The notes: generated by a model from the sequence alone, not told the origin. A stretch of DNA of 64,000 nucleotides from Pseudomonas sp. N040 (GCF_015637705.1 NZ_JADOBE010000005.1:62001-126000), one strand, 5' to 3'. Numbered from the stretch's first letter, positions 39,433 through 48,619 are shown. Numbers and translations: made by a program.

Positions 39433-40380
39433 ATGCATATCAAGCTCGCCAATCCCCGCGGTTTCTGCGCCGGCGTCGACCGTGCCATTGAAATCGTCAA
39501 TCGTGCGCTGGAAGTCTTCGGCCCGCCGATCTATGTGCGGCATGAAGTGGTGCATAACAAGTTTGTGGTCGAAGACCTGCGTTCCCGTGGCGCGGTGTTT
39601 GTCGAGGAACTCGATCAGGTACCGGACAACGTCATCGTCATCTTCAGTGCCCATGGCGTGTCGCAGGCAGTGCGCAAGGAGGCGGAAAACCGCGGCCTGA
39701 AGGTATTCGATGCGACCTGCCCGCTGGTGACCAAGGTGCACATGGAGGTGGCGCGCTACAGCCAGGAGGGCCGTGAGTGCGTGCTGATCGGCCACCAGGG
39801 TCACCCCGAGGTAGAAGGTACCATGGGCCAGTACGACCATCGCAATGGTGGCGAGATCTATCTGGTTGAAGATGAGGCGGATGTCGCCGGACTGCAGGTG
39901 CGTCATCCTGAATCGCTGGCCTTTGTCACCCAGACCACCTTGTCCATGGATGACACCAGCAAGGTGATCGATGCCCTGCGTGAGCGCTTCCCCAGCATCG
40001 GCGGGCCGCGCAAGGATGACATCTGCTATGCCACGCAGAACCGCCAGGACGCAGTCAAGCAACTGGCCGACGAGTGCGATGTGGTGCTGGTGGTGGGCAG
40101 CCCGAACAGCTCCAACTCCAACCGCCTGCGCGAACTCGCCGAGCGCCTGAATACGCCGGCCTACCTGATCGATGGTGCCGAGGATCTGCAAATGGCCTGG
40201 TTCGACGGCAAGCAGTGCATTGGCATTACTGCCGGCGCCTCGGCCCCGGACGTGCTGGTCAGGGGGGTGATTAGCCAGCTGCAGGCCTGGGGTGCATCCG
40301 GCGCAGTCGAGCTGGAAGGGCGGCCGGAACATGTGACCTTTTCCATGCCCAAAGAGCTGCGGCTGAAGCCGGTAGACTGA
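39433..40380 (+). CDS. ispH: 4-hydroxy-3-methylbut-2-enyl diphosphate reductase
   Basis: A 315-residue iron-sulfur enzyme, last step of the MEP isoprenoid pathway, making IPP and DMAPP. The three cluster cysteines are in [10 protein letters not shown] (Cys12), DATCPLVTK and [23 protein letters not shown] and [15 protein letters not shown] are also diagnostic. Its product feeds ispB, encoded 11 kb away. The gene follows the REPIN after fkpB and is followed by a possible small terminator. Confidence 0.97.
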   Translation: MHIKLANPRGFCAGVDRAIEIVNRALEVFGPPIYVRHEVVHNKFVVEDLRSRGAVFVEELDQVPDNVIVIFSAHGVSQAVRKEAENRGLKVFDATCPLVTKVHMEVARYSQEGRECVLIGHQGHPEVEGTMGQYDHRNGGEIYLVEDEADVAGLQVRHPESLAFVTQTTLSMDDTSKVIDALRERFPSIGGPRKDDICYATQNRQDAVKQLADECDVVLVVGSPNSSNSNRLRELAERLNTPAYLIDGAEDLQMAWFDGKQCIGITAGASAPDVLVRGVISQLQAWGASGAVELEGRPEHVTFSMPKELRLKPVD

Positions 40381-40381
40381 T

Positions 40382-40406
40382 CGCCGCCGTTGCGGCGTTG
40401 TACTTT
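40382..40406 (+). terminator. Possible terminator after ispH
   Basis: CGCCGC-CGTT-GCGGCG hairpin then TTGTACTTTT, directly after the ispH stop. The stem is short and the T run interrupted. Confidence 0.45.
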
Positions 40407-40470
40407 TGTAGAAGCGTCGGCCATGGCGCGCGCTTTTGCTGTTGGCCGGGCGACGCGGCGCCAGCCCTGG

Positions 40471-40989
40471 TCAGGGGCAAGCACTGGTCGGCGCCTTGTT
40501 TCTGCGTACCCGCCCGGTTGCGCTGAGGATTAGTTGGCGTGCTGGCAGTTCGCCAGCCTGGTCGCAGATGTTCAGGGTTCCCGCCTGAAAGCCACCGCCC
40601 TGGAATTTTGCACTGCCGTCCGGGGTGTAGCGGATATAACGGCGTACCGGGGAATTGCCCTGGATCTTCAGGCCTCCCGGCAAATCGGCCACCTGCAGCA
40701 GCAAGGGCTCGCCACTATCCTGGCTGCCATTGCCATCCAGATCGGCATAAACGCTCCAGCCGTTGCTCCAGTCGTCATCCGTGCTTTCGATCAGTACCGC
40801 CGTACGGCGCTTTATCGCCTCGGTTCGCGCCAGGATAAAGGCCCCGACCAGGCGATTGCTGGCACTGGTCAATTGCTGGGCGTGCATGATGCGGCCGAAC
40901 GCCGGGATGGCCGTGCTGGAAATTGTCGCGATTGCAGCCAGAACCACCAGTGCTTCCACCAGAGTGAAGCCGTGAGAGTTGCGGGGCAT
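40471..40989 (-). CDS. fimT: GspH/FimT-type minor pseudopilin
   Basis: A 172-residue prepilin. The type III leader is short, cut predicted at HG|FTLVEALVVLA, with Glu5 present. The body has the GspH/FimT features LVGAFILARTEAIKRR, SNGWSVYADLDGNG and a C-terminal strand RQLILSATGRVR. It is one of two GspH-type genes in this region; being alone on the minus strand, it is the likelier FimT equivalent, while the gene at 46903 takes the FimU place. The name is therefore positional. It diverges from pilE across 200 bases. Confidence 0.75.
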   Translation of the reverse strand: MPRNSHGFTLVEALVVLAAIATISSTAIPAFGRIMHAQQLTSASNRLVGAFILARTEAIKRRTAVLIESTDDDWSNGWSVYADLDGNGSQDSGEPLLLQVADLPGGLKIQGNSPVRRYIRYTPDGSAKFQGGGFQAGTLNICDQAGELPARQLILSATGRVRRNKAPTSACP

Positions 40990-41063
40990 GGCATCCTTGC
41001 CTCCTGATTGTCCATTCCCTGGCGATCCTGCCGGGGTAGTTACCTGTCGTCTGCCCAGAAAGT

Positions 41064-41072
41064 CCGGTCGTC
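41064..41072 (+). promoter_or_regulatory. Possible AlgR-type site upstream of pilE
   Basis: CCGGTCGTC matches the AlgR motif CCGTTCGTC at eight of nine bases; a weaker copy (CCTGTCGTC) lies at 41043-41051. AlgR activates the minor-pilin operon in P. aeruginosa. Short degenerate motif, so tentative. Confidence 0.3.
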
Positions 41073-41190
41073 CAGCTTTCCAGCGGTAAAATTCACACGA
41101 CGTTTAATATCTAGATCGGAAATGGGGATTTTCAAGAAAACTTTCTCCACAGATTGACTGGCTATCTACTGCCAATAACAGGATGACGTG

Positions 41191-41583
41191 ATGATGCGAA
41201 CCAAGCAGCGGGGCTTTACCCTGATCGAGTTGATGGTAGTGGTGGCGATCATAGGCATTATCGCCGCCATTGCCATCCCGAGTTACACCAACTACCTGAT
41301 CAAGTCCCGGCGTACCGCAGCCCAGTCGCAGATGATGGATATTGCCAATCGCGAACAGCAGTTCCTGCTGGCAAATCGTGCCTACGCCAGCAAGTCCGCC
41401 ATCGAGGCAAGTGGCTACTCGCTGCCGGCGGAAGTCTCCAAATACTATGGGTATTCGATCACCGTTGGCACGGGCACGGTACCGTCGTTCACTATCACCT
41501 TCACGCCTTCGGGCACCCAGTCCTCGGATGGCAACCTCAGCCTCGATAATGCCGGGGCCAAGTCCCCGGCCGCGAAGTGGTAG
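41191..41583 (+). CDS. pilE: Type IV minor pilin PilE
   Basis: A 130-residue prepilin with leader cut at [17 protein letters not shown], Glu5 present, and the PilE-type continuation [20 protein letters not shown]. The C-terminal domain is short (about 100 residues after cleavage) and ends GAKSPAAKW. Minor pilins of this kind prime pilus assembly at the inner membrane. The start is the ATG at 41191 with AGGA eight bases ahead; a GTG just before and an ATG just after are alternatives. It leads the plus-strand pilin operon here, whereas in P. aeruginosa it comes last. Confidence 0.85.
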   Translation: MMRTKQRGFTLIELMVVVAIIGIIAAIAIPSYTNYLIKSRRTAAQSQMMDIANREQQFLLANRAYASKSAIEASGYSLPAEVSKYYGYSITVGTGTVPSFTITFTPSGTQSSDGNLSLDNAGAKSPAAKW

Positions 41584-41585
41584 CC

Positions 41586-42158
41586 ATGTACTCATCGACA
41601 GAGAAAAGCGGGCCGAATGCCCGCCTCCAGCGCGGCATGACGCTGATCGAAGTAATGGTCACCGTGTTTATTCTCGCGGTTGGCCTGCTCGGCATGGCCG
41701 GCCTGCAGGCACGCCTGCAGCAGTCGGAGATGGAAGCCTATCAGCGCTCCCAGGCCCTCATGCTGTTGCAGGACATGGCTAGTCGGCTGGCAACCAATCG
41801 CAACTCTGCCGATCTCTATGAAGCGGCAACTTCCGCGGCGGCGTCGGGTGCGGCTTGTCCGACAAACACGGCAACCCAGGTGGACCGCGATGCCAGTGAA
41901 TGGTGCAACGCACTGCAGGGTGCCGGCGAAACCTCTGGCAGCAGCAAGGCTGGCGCGATGATTGGCGGACGCGGCTGCGTGGAGGCAACCGGTAATCCCG
42001 GCGAGTACATGATCACTGTAGCCTGGCAGGGGCTCAATCCCCTGAGCGCGCCACCGGCGAGCGTGGCCTGCGGCAAGGATCTGTATGACGGAGGCGTCTG
42101 CTCGGGTGATCTGTGCCGTCGCGTGGTTACCACCATCGTGCGGGTGGCCAGCCTATGA
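41586..42158 (+). CDS. pilV: Type IV pilus modification / minor pilin PilV
   Basis: A 190-residue prepilin with a 17-residue leader cut at RG|MTLIEVMVTVFILAVGLL, typical of PilV. The body has GLQARLQQSEMEAYQRSQAL and six cysteines. PilV joins PilW, PilX and FimU in the priming complex under PilY1. It starts two bases after the pilE stop and overlaps pilW by four bases (ATGA), so translation is coupled. Confidence 0.88.
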   Translation: MYSSTEKSGPNARLQRGMTLIEVMVTVFILAVGLLGMAGLQARLQQSEMEAYQRSQALMLLQDMASRLATNRNSADLYEAATSAAASGAACPTNTATQVDRDASEWCNALQGAGETSGSSKAGAMIGGRGCVEATGNPGEYMITVAWQGLNPLSAPPASVACGKDLYDGGVCSGDLCRRVVTTIVRVASL

Positions 42159-43225
42159 ATCCGATCAAGTTCCGCCGCCGGCAGGCTGGCCTCAGCCTCA
42201 TCGAGCTGATGGTTGCGATGGCTGTTGCCTTGCTGATGACCGTGGCCATCCTGCAGTTGTTTCTCGACATTGTTCGCAGCAATGACGATCTGGCGCGCAC
42301 CAACGCCCAGATCGAGAACGGCCGTTTTGCCATCCAGTTAATCAGCAATGATCTGATGCATGCCGGATTCTGGGATGGTTACCTACCCGACTACGACGAT
42401 CTGACCGCCGCAGACGCGCCAACCGGGTATCCCGCCAGCTTTGTCGCTCCCGATCCCTGCCTGGCGCTGGCGTCCTGGACAGCGACATACAAGGACAACC
42501 TGCTGCGCATGCCGGTGCAAAGCTTCAATGCGGTCCCGGCCGGTTGCTCGGGAGTGGTGCAAAATCGCAAGGCCGGTACCGATGTGCTGGTGGTGCGCTA
42601 TGCCGGTACCTCGGTGGTGGCATCCCCCGCAGCGGGTAGTGTGTACTTCCAGCCCTCGTTCTGCTCCGGTGCTTCAGCCTATGCCTATGTGCTTGGTACT
42701 TCCGGGTTCAGCATGCAGAAGCGGGACTGCCTGACCACTGCCGATATCCGCGCCTACGTCTCGCATATCTACTTTATCCGCACAGACAACACCCTGATGC
42801 GCGCAGAGTTCGTTGGCGGTGTCTGGAGTGTGCAGCCGCTGATTGATGGCGTCGAGTCGCTGGTGGTTGAGCTGGGCGTGGATGATGTGAGTGACTCGGG
42901 GGGCGCCGTCGATTACAGCGCCGCGGTCGCCTGGGCTGACCCGCTGGACAAGGTCTCACCCACCAACCGCGGTGATGGCGCACCGGATGGCGGCTTCGTC
43001 CGTTGCCCGGCTGCCGGTTGCACTGTGGACCAGTTGCTCAATACCGTGGCGGCCAAGCTGTATCTGCTGGTCAGGGCCACGGAGGCAACGCCGGACTTTA
43101 CCAACAGCAAGAGCTATACGCTGGGATCAACGGCGGTGGCAGCCTTCAACGACGGATTCAAGCGACATGTCTACTCGACCTCGGTGCGCTTTCACAATGT
43201 TGCAGCGCGGAGGGAGACGCCATGA
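42155..43225 (+). CDS. pilW: Minor pilin PilW
   Basis: A 356-residue prepilin with leader cut at AG|LSLIELMVAMAVALLM and the PilW continuation ENGRFAIQLISNDLMHAGFW. The large C-terminal domain contains paired cysteines (PDPCLALASW, PAGCSGVV, FCSGAS, RCPAAGC). PilW is a GspJ-like component of the tip-priming complex. The ATG at 42155 overlaps the pilV stop; its own stop overlaps pilX by four bases. Confidence 0.9.
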   Translation: MNPIKFRRRQAGLSLIELMVAMAVALLMTVAILQLFLDIVRSNDDLARTNAQIENGRFAIQLISNDLMHAGFWDGYLPDYDDLTAADAPTGYPASFVAPDPCLALASWTATYKDNLLRMPVQSFNAVPAGCSGVVQNRKAGTDVLVVRYAGTSVVASPAAGSVYFQPSFCSGASAYAYVLGTSGFSMQKRDCLTTADIRAYVSHIYFIRTDNTLMRAEFVGGVWSVQPLIDGVESLVVELGVDDVSDSGGAVDYSAAVAWADPLDKVSPTNRGDGAPDGGFVRCPAAGCTVDQLLNTVAAKLYLLVRATEATPDFTNSKSYTLGSTAVAAFNDGFKRHVYSTSVRFHNVAARRETP

Positions 43226-43704
43226 GTGCCTTTAAGTGTCAATCGCAGAGCGGTGCCGCCCTGGTGGTCGCCATGATCATGCTGCTGCTGTTTACCCTGC
43301 TGCTTTCTGGGGCTTTCACCCTGAGCACGGTCAACCTCAAGGCGGTGGGCAACATGCAGATGCGGGAAGAGGCACTGGCTGCCGCCAATGCGGTCATCGA
43401 GCAGGTCCTGAGCACTGATTTTGTCGGCTCCGGTGCGCAGAGCGCCATCGGCTGGGATGTGAACAATGACGGTACCAATGAGTATCTCGTGGATGTCGAT
43501 GAACCTGAATGCATCCGTGCCACGCTGGCTGAGGCTACCGCGCCCAGCAGCGTCAACCTAGTAGCCTTGTCCAGCATGACCTGGAATACCGTCTGGCAGA
43601 TTCAGGGAACCGCCACGGACGCTGCCAACGGTACTTCTGTCACGGTGCGCGAGGGGGTCAGGGTATTGCTGACCGATGCGGAAAAGAACACCCATTGCTT
43701 CTAG
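43222..43704 (+). CDS. pilX: Minor pilin PilX
   Basis: A 160-residue prepilin-like protein: leader cut at SG|AALVVAMIMLLLFTLLL, then TLSTVNLKAVGNMQMREEALAAAN, the PilX N-terminal family pattern. Glu5 is absent, as in GspK-like subunits that cap the complex. GGGAG stands just upstream of the ATG, which overlaps the pilW stop. pilY1 follows after 16 bases. Confidence 0.85.
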   Translation: MSAFKCQSQSGAALVVAMIMLLLFTLLLSGAFTLSTVNLKAVGNMQMREEALAAANAVIEQVLSTDFVGSGAQSAIGWDVNNDGTNEYLVDVDEPECIRATLAEATAPSSVNLVALSSMTWNTVWQIQGTATDAANGTSVTVREGVRVLLTDAEKNTHCF

Positions 43705-43720
43705 CGGCTGGAGATTGGAC

Positions 43721-46700
43721 ATGAAACGCAATTTTATTCGAAGCCTGCTGGGAGTAATCCTGTTTGCGGTCAGTGCAACCAGCCAGGCCGAGGATATCGA
43801 CCTGTTCGTCAAGAGTGAAGGCACGGCCGGCGATCCGCCCAATGTCTTGTTGATACTGGATAACGCCGCCAACTTCTCTTCGGCAACCAGTTCAGGGTTC
43901 ACAACTTGTCCCGGAGTCACGGGCTTGTCATCCACCATGTCCAGTACAAACGCGGGCCTTGAGCAGTGTGCGCTGTACAAGGTGATAGAAGCGCTGGATC
44001 CAGGCACCGTGAGTCTGGGCGTCATGATGTTCAATGCCAACTCCTTTTTCCCATCCTGCCCAGGTGGTGATGGAGGGTGCTTGGTTTATCCGATGACCGA
44101 GATGACGGCAACCAACAAAGCTGCGATGCTAGATTGGTTGAAGACTTGGGTTATTACCAACGGGCAGGCGCCAGCTGGTGCCCTCAATGTCAAAACAAAC
44201 AACAAGAAAAACGGCCAGGCAATGCAGGAAGCTTGGGCATTTTTTGCCGGAAAGAAAGGGGTCTCCGGGCGCGACTATAGCGCCATAAAACCGGGGGCCA
44301 GCTGCGCCAATAACTATGTGGTTTTTGTGGGTAATGCCGACGGAAGTAACGGCACCCCGGGTGATGGGGCTAATAATAGTGATGATGCCCTTAATGGGAC
44401 GCTGACGGGCACTAACGCACTGATGAATGCCTCCCCCGCAGCCACTGCGTTACAGAAAGCCCTGATTACCGATCCGGTTCCGGTTTCTTGTGAGGGTGGC
44501 GGTTCTCAGACCTTGCAGTCCGGGGCTGTCCAGCACTCCAGCAGAGGTCACTACGCCGCCGAGTGGGCCCGTTATATGTCGTCGCAAAACATCACCACCT
44601 ATACCATTGGCTTGTTGGGTTCCGCGTGTAAGAAAGAATACGAGGCCCTTCTTAAAATCATGGGTGACGAGGTAGGTGGTGGTAAGTATTTCCCTACAAA
44701 TAATTTCGAGGAGCTAAAAACAGCGTTTGCCGCGGCCTTGAGTGAAATCCAGTCGGTCAACAGCGTGTTCGCTTCGGTAAGCTTGCCGGTGAGCGTCAAC
44801 ACTCAGGGCACCTATCTCAATCAGGTGTTTGTCGGGATGTTCCGTCCGGATGAGAAAGCCGGGCCGCGTTGGTTTGGCAATCTTAAGCAGTACAAACTGG
44901 GTTATCTCGGCAACAGTCTGAAACTGCTCGACGCCGATGGCGCAGGTGCCATCTCCAGCGGTGAAAGCGGCTTCATCTCCGAAAACGCGCGCAGTTTCTG
45001 GACACCGCCGACGAGTCAGACCTTGAGTACCTTGTATTGGTACGATCTGGCCGTTGCGAACTCGATTGGTTACCTGCCGGCATCCGAGACCCCCGACGGC
45101 AACATGGTGGAAAAAGGTGGGCAGGGTTACAAACTCAGGACTATCGCGCCGGCAGATCGCAAGGTACTGACTTGTGCGGATGCTGATTGCGGGAGCCTGG
45201 GCAACTTTGACGTGGATAATGGCGCGATTACTGCCGCCGCGTTGGCCGTGACTGATGCCGAGCGGGATGAGGTTATCAACTGGGCGCGCGGCTTGAATGT
45301 GGACGCCGAACACATCGCCAACAGTACGTTGGATGGCTCCGGGTATGTGACCAAGATGGACGCAGCCGATGCTGAGCTTCAGATGCGACCTTCCTCGCAC
45401 GGGGACGTAGTGCATTCGCGGCCGGTAGCAATTAATTTTTCAACCGATGCAGATCCTGAGGTTGTGGTTTTTTATGGCGGCAATGACGGCATCCTGCGCG
45501 CAGTGAATGGCAACCGCGACGGTGGGAGTGCCGTGGGCGGCAAGCAGCCGGGCGAGGAGTTGTGGTCGTTCGTTGCGCCGGCATCCTACGGGATCTTCTC
45601 CAGACTCAAGGCTAAGACTCCGTTGATCAGCTACCCCAATGTTTCTGGTGGGGAGCCCAAGGATTATGGCTTCGATGGGCCGGTGACGGCCTACAAGGCC
45701 GCTTCGTCAGCTTGGGTATATGCCAGCATGCGGCGTGGCGGGCGGATGCTGTATGCCTTCGATGTGCCGGACACCAATCCGGCCAACCCCACACTCAAGT
45801 GGCGCGTGGGTTGTGACGACAACGGTTGTACTGACAGCAAATTTTCTGGCATCGGACAAACTTGGGCAGTACCCACGGTGATCAAATCGGCTGGCTATGC
45901 GGCCTCAGGCGTGAGCAAGCCAATGCTTATCGTCGGCGGCGGCTATGACAGCTGCGAGGATAAGAATATAGCGGATTGCACGTCGTCGAGCCCAGGGCAC
46001 GCCATCTATCTGCTGGATGCCGAAACCGGCGAAGAGCTGCAGACGTTTGACAGCTCGGATGTCGCTGACGACATGGGGGGCGTGATCGGTGATATCACGG
46101 TGCTCAAGGACAGTGCCGGCTTGGCGACCTATGCCTATGCGGCTGATCTGAGCGGCAACGTCTACCGTATCTCCGGTACAGCGAATGCCCCCATCGGTTC
46201 AGTAGCGCCCGGCTCTTGGGTTATCACCAAGATTGCCAGCCTGGGTGGAACGGGCGGCAGCGCGCGCAAGTTCATGTTCGGGCCGGATGTGGTGGTCGAT
46301 AACGGGGTGAACTACATCATGCTCGGCTCGGGGGATCGCGAGAAGCCGACGGTCGATTATCCCGATTCCAATGCAGTGAATAACTACTTCTTCATGCTCA
46401 AGGACGTCCCGACAAATTCGACCTGGCTGTCCAGTGAAAATGCCAACTGTTCGGCGGACATCATCTGTGTCAACTCGTTGCTGGCCATTACAACGTCGGC
46501 AACCCCTGCCCAGGCGGATATCGACGCCAAGAAAGGCTGGTATCTGCAACTGAGCACTTCGGAACAGGTGGTGACTTCGGCGCTGACTATCTTCGGCACG
46601 GTGTATTTCAGTACTCACCAGCCCGATCTGGGCCTGGTCGAAGGTTGTTCTGCCAAGCTTGGCGAGTCGCGGGCCTACGCCATCAGTTACAAGAATGCTG

Positions 46701-46906
46701 AAGGCCTGGATGGTCCACGCTACGTCGATCTGGTCGGCGATGGCTTGCCACCCTCTCCGGTGGCCGGTTTGGTGACCCTGGACGATGGAACCACGGTACC
46801 CTTCTGTATCGGTTGCGGTGAGAAGCCGCTGGAAGGCTCGGAGCCCCCGAGCCCGCCGGGTGCCAAGCAGCCCAAGTCCAGGGTTTTCTGGAATATCGAG
46901 CAATGA
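43721..46906 (+). CDS. pilY1: Pilus tip adhesin / surface sensor PilY1
   Basis: A 1061-residue protein with signal peptide (LLGVILFAVSATSQA). The N-terminal half is von Willebrand A-like, but the metal site reads ILDNAANFSS rather than D-x-S-x-S. The C-terminal half is the PilY1/PilC beta-propeller (VVVFYGGNDGILRAVNG, YAYAADLSGNVYRI). The usual calcium loop before that strand (D-x-N-x-D-x-x-x-D) is replaced by LKDSAGLATY near residues 795-805. PilY1 promotes pilus extension and surface sensing. The first 1 kb is visibly more AT-rich than the neighbours. Start at 43721; frame open to 43676. Stop overlaps fimU. Confidence 0.92.
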   Translation: MKRNFIRSLLGVILFAVSATSQAEDIDLFVKSEGTAGDPPNVLLILDNAANFSSATSSGFTTCPGVTGLSSTMSSTNAGLEQCALYKVIEALDPGTVSLGVMMFNANSFFPSCPGGDGGCLVYPMTEMTATNKAAMLDWLKTWVITNGQAPAGALNVKTNNKKNGQAMQEAWAFFAGKKGVSGRDYSAIKPGASCANNYVVFVGNADGSNGTPGDGANNSDDALNGTLTGTNALMNASPAATALQKALITDPVPVSCEGGGSQTLQSGAVQHSSRGHYAAEWARYMSSQNITTYTIGLLGSACKKEYEALLKIMGDEVGGGKYFPTNNFEELKTAFAAALSEIQSVNSVFASVSLPVSVNTQGTYLNQVFVGMFRPDEKAGPRWFGNLKQYKLGYLGNSLKLLDADGAGAISSGESGFISENARSFWTPPTSQTLSTLYWYDLAVANSIGYLPASETPDGNMVEKGGQGYKLRTIAPADRKVLTCADADCGSLGNFDVDNGAITAAALAVTDAERDEVINWARGLNVDAEHIANSTLDGSGYVTKMDAADAELQMRPSSHGDVVHSRPVAINFSTDADPEVVVFYGGNDGILRAVNGNRDGGSAVGGKQPGEELWSFVAPASYGIFSRLKAKTPLISYPNVSGGEPKDYGFDGPVTAYKAASSAWVYASMRRGGRMLYAFDVPDTNPANPTLKWRVGCDDNGCTDSKFSGIGQTWAVPTVIKSAGYAASGVSKPMLIVGGGYDSCEDKNIADCTSSSPGHAIYLLDAETGEELQTFDSSDVADDMGGVIGDITVLKDSAGLATYAYAADLSGNVYRISGTANAPIGSVAPGSWVITKIASLGGTGGSARKFMFGPDVVVDNGVNYIMLGSGDREKPTVDYPDSNAVNNYFFMLKDVPTNSTWLSSENANCSADIICVNSLLAITTSATPAQADIDAKKGWYLQLSTSEQVVTSALTIFGTVYFSTHQPDLGLVEGCSAKLGESRAYAISYKNAEGLDGPRYVDLVGDGLPPSPVAGLVTLDDGTTVPFCIGCGEKPLEGSEPPSPPGAKQPKSRVFWNIEQ

Positions 46907-47445
46907 AGGCTGTATCTGATCGCGTTGAACGGCTTGGCCTTGTTGGCTCCAGTCATGGGTGCGCGCGTGCCCATGGCTTCACTCTGGTCGAGCTGATGGT
47001 GGTGCTTGCTGTCATCGCCATCCTCGCCGCCATTGCCATTCCGCAGATGAATGACAGCACGCTGGGCAGCAAGTTGCGGGCGCAGGCCAATGATCTGTCG
47101 ATGGGTGCCGTGCTGGCGCGCAGCGAGGCAATCAAGCGCAATCAGGTGGTTAACCTTTGTGCCTCGAGCGATGGATCATCCTGCTCCGGTGGCTGGGCGG
47201 ATGGCTGGATTGTCGTCAGCAGCGACGGTACGGTAATCCAGAGTCATCCTGCGGCGGCGACGGGTTTCGTCATCGACGCCGATGCCACAAACATTGCCTT
47301 TCAGCCTTCCGGCGTGGGTTCGACAGCAACTGCCCTCACGATTTGCCGGCAAAGTCCGACGGCCGGCAGTCAGGAGCGGGTGGTGAGCATAAGCGCAACG
47401 GGCAGGGCTTCCGTGGCCAAAACCGCCGCCGGCAGCTGCCCGTGA
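46903..47445 (+). CDS. fimU: GspH/FimU-type minor pilin
   Basis: A 180-residue prepilin with an unusually long, 25-residue leader before HG|FTLVELMVVLAVIAIL; Glu5 present. GAVLARSEAIKRNQVVNLC and the tail VVSISATGRASV are GspH/FimT/FimU features. The ATG overlaps the pilY1 stop by four bases, so it belongs to the operon, but in P. aeruginosa fimU comes first. An internal start closer to the cleavage site cannot be excluded, though none has a better ribosome site. Confidence 0.8.
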   Translation: MKAVSDRVERLGLVGSSHGCARAHGFTLVELMVVLAVIAILAAIAIPQMNDSTLGSKLRAQANDLSMGAVLARSEAIKRNQVVNLCASSDGSSCSGGWADGWIVVSSDGTVIQSHPAAATGFVIDADATNIAFQPSGVGSTATALTICRQSPTAGSQERVVSISATGRASVAKTAAGSCP

Positions 47446-47515
47446 TGGCGGCGGCGGGCGCGAGTTTGCTCGTTGTTTTGCTGAATCGCTGATCCAGCAA
47501 CTTACGGACCCGTCG

Positions 47516-48619
47516 ATGCAGGATATCCTTGTCATTGGTGCCGGAGTCATCGGCCAGCTTTCTGCCCTACAGCTGGCCAGTGCGGGGCTGCGGGTTACTC
47601 TCGTGGATGCGGCCCAGGCGGGCCAGGAATCCTCTTGGGCCGGTGGCGGCATCATTTCCCCCCTTTACCCTTGGCGCTACAGCCCGGCGGTGACGGCGCT
47701 GGCGCAGTGGTCACAGGCCTTCTACCCGCGCCTGGCCGGGCAGTTGCTGGCGCAGACGAATATCGATCCGGAAGTACATGCCACCGGGCTGTTCTGGCTT
47801 GACCTGGAAGATGAGATGCTGGCGCTGCAGTGGGCGCAGGCGCTCGGCAAGCCGCTGGTGCCGGTCGACATGGCACAGGTCAGGACGGTGATCCCGGCCC
47901 TGGGGGACGGTTTTACTCGGGCAGTGCATATGCCCGGGCTGGCCAATGTGCGCAATCCGCGCCTGCTCAAGGCGCTACGGGTAGCACTGCTGCAGTTACC
48001 GAATCTATGCCTGCAGGAAAACGCTGCAGTCACCGGCTTCATTACCGAAGCAGGCCGGGTTTGTGGCGTGCAGACCCGTCAGGGACAGCTGCGGGCTGGG
48101 CAAGTGGTGCTGGCGGCGGGGGCCTGGAGCGGCGAGTTGCTTGCCGGTCTGGACATCCAGCTGCCGGTCGAGCCGGTGAAAGGGCAGATGATTCTCTACC
48201 AGTGTGCCGCGGACTTTTTACCGGCGATGGTGCTGGGCAAGGGCCGCTATGCGATACCGCGCCGCGATGGCCATGTGCTGGTCGGCAGCACGCTGGAGCA
48301 TGCCGGTTTCGACAAGACCCCCACCGGGGATGCCCTGGCGAGTCTAAAGGCTTCGGCCGAGGCCTTGTTGCCTGCACTGGCGCAAGCTGAAGTGGTCGGG
48401 CATTGGGCTGGCTTGCGCCCAGGCTCGCCGGAGGGAATTCCGTTTATCGGCGAAGTTCCCGCTTTTCCGGGGCTCTGGCTGAACTGCGGGCATTATCGCA
48501 ATGGCCTGGTGCTGGCGCCGGCCTCCTGCGAGCTGCTGAAGAACCTGCTGCTGGATGAGTCGCCGATTGTTGATCCGGGGCCTTATTCTCCGGCGGGGCG
48601 GCTTGGTTCCTGCGCCTAA
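47516..48619 (+). CDS. thiO: Glycine oxidase ThiO
   Basis: A 367-residue FAD-dependent amine oxidase of the DAO family. The dinucleotide-binding motif is ILVIGAGVIGQLSALQLA at the N terminus; SSWAGGGIISPLYPWRY, VLAAGAWSGELL and VEPVKGQMILY fit ThiO. It makes iminoglycine from glycine for the thiazole part of thiamin. It follows fimU by 70 bases; in P. aeruginosa a comparable gene lies between pilR and the pilin genes. It is not known to act in pili. Runs convergently toward pilR. Confidence 0.88.
   Translation: MQDILVIGAGVIGQLSALQLASAGLRVTLVDAAQAGQESSWAGGGIISPLYPWRYSPAVTALAQWSQAFYPRLAGQLLAQTNIDPEVHATGLFWLDLEDEMLALQWAQALGKPLVPVDMAQVRTVIPALGDGFTRAVHMPGLANVRNPRLLKALRVALLQLPNLCLQENAAVTGFITEAGRVCGVQTRQGQLRAGQVVLAAGAWSGELLAGLDIQLPVEPVKGQMILYQCAADFLPAMVLGKGRYAIPRRDGHVLVGSTLEHAGFDKTPTGDALASLKASAEALLPALAQAEVVGHWAGLRPGSPEGIPFIGEVPAFPGLWLNCGHYRNGLVLAPASCELLKNLLLDESPIVDPGPYSPAGRLGSCA

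Noticed and set aside
43222..43704. pilX judged defective because Glu5 is missing
   Set aside because: PilX and GspK-like subunits commonly lack Glu5, and the rest of the N-terminal domain is intact.
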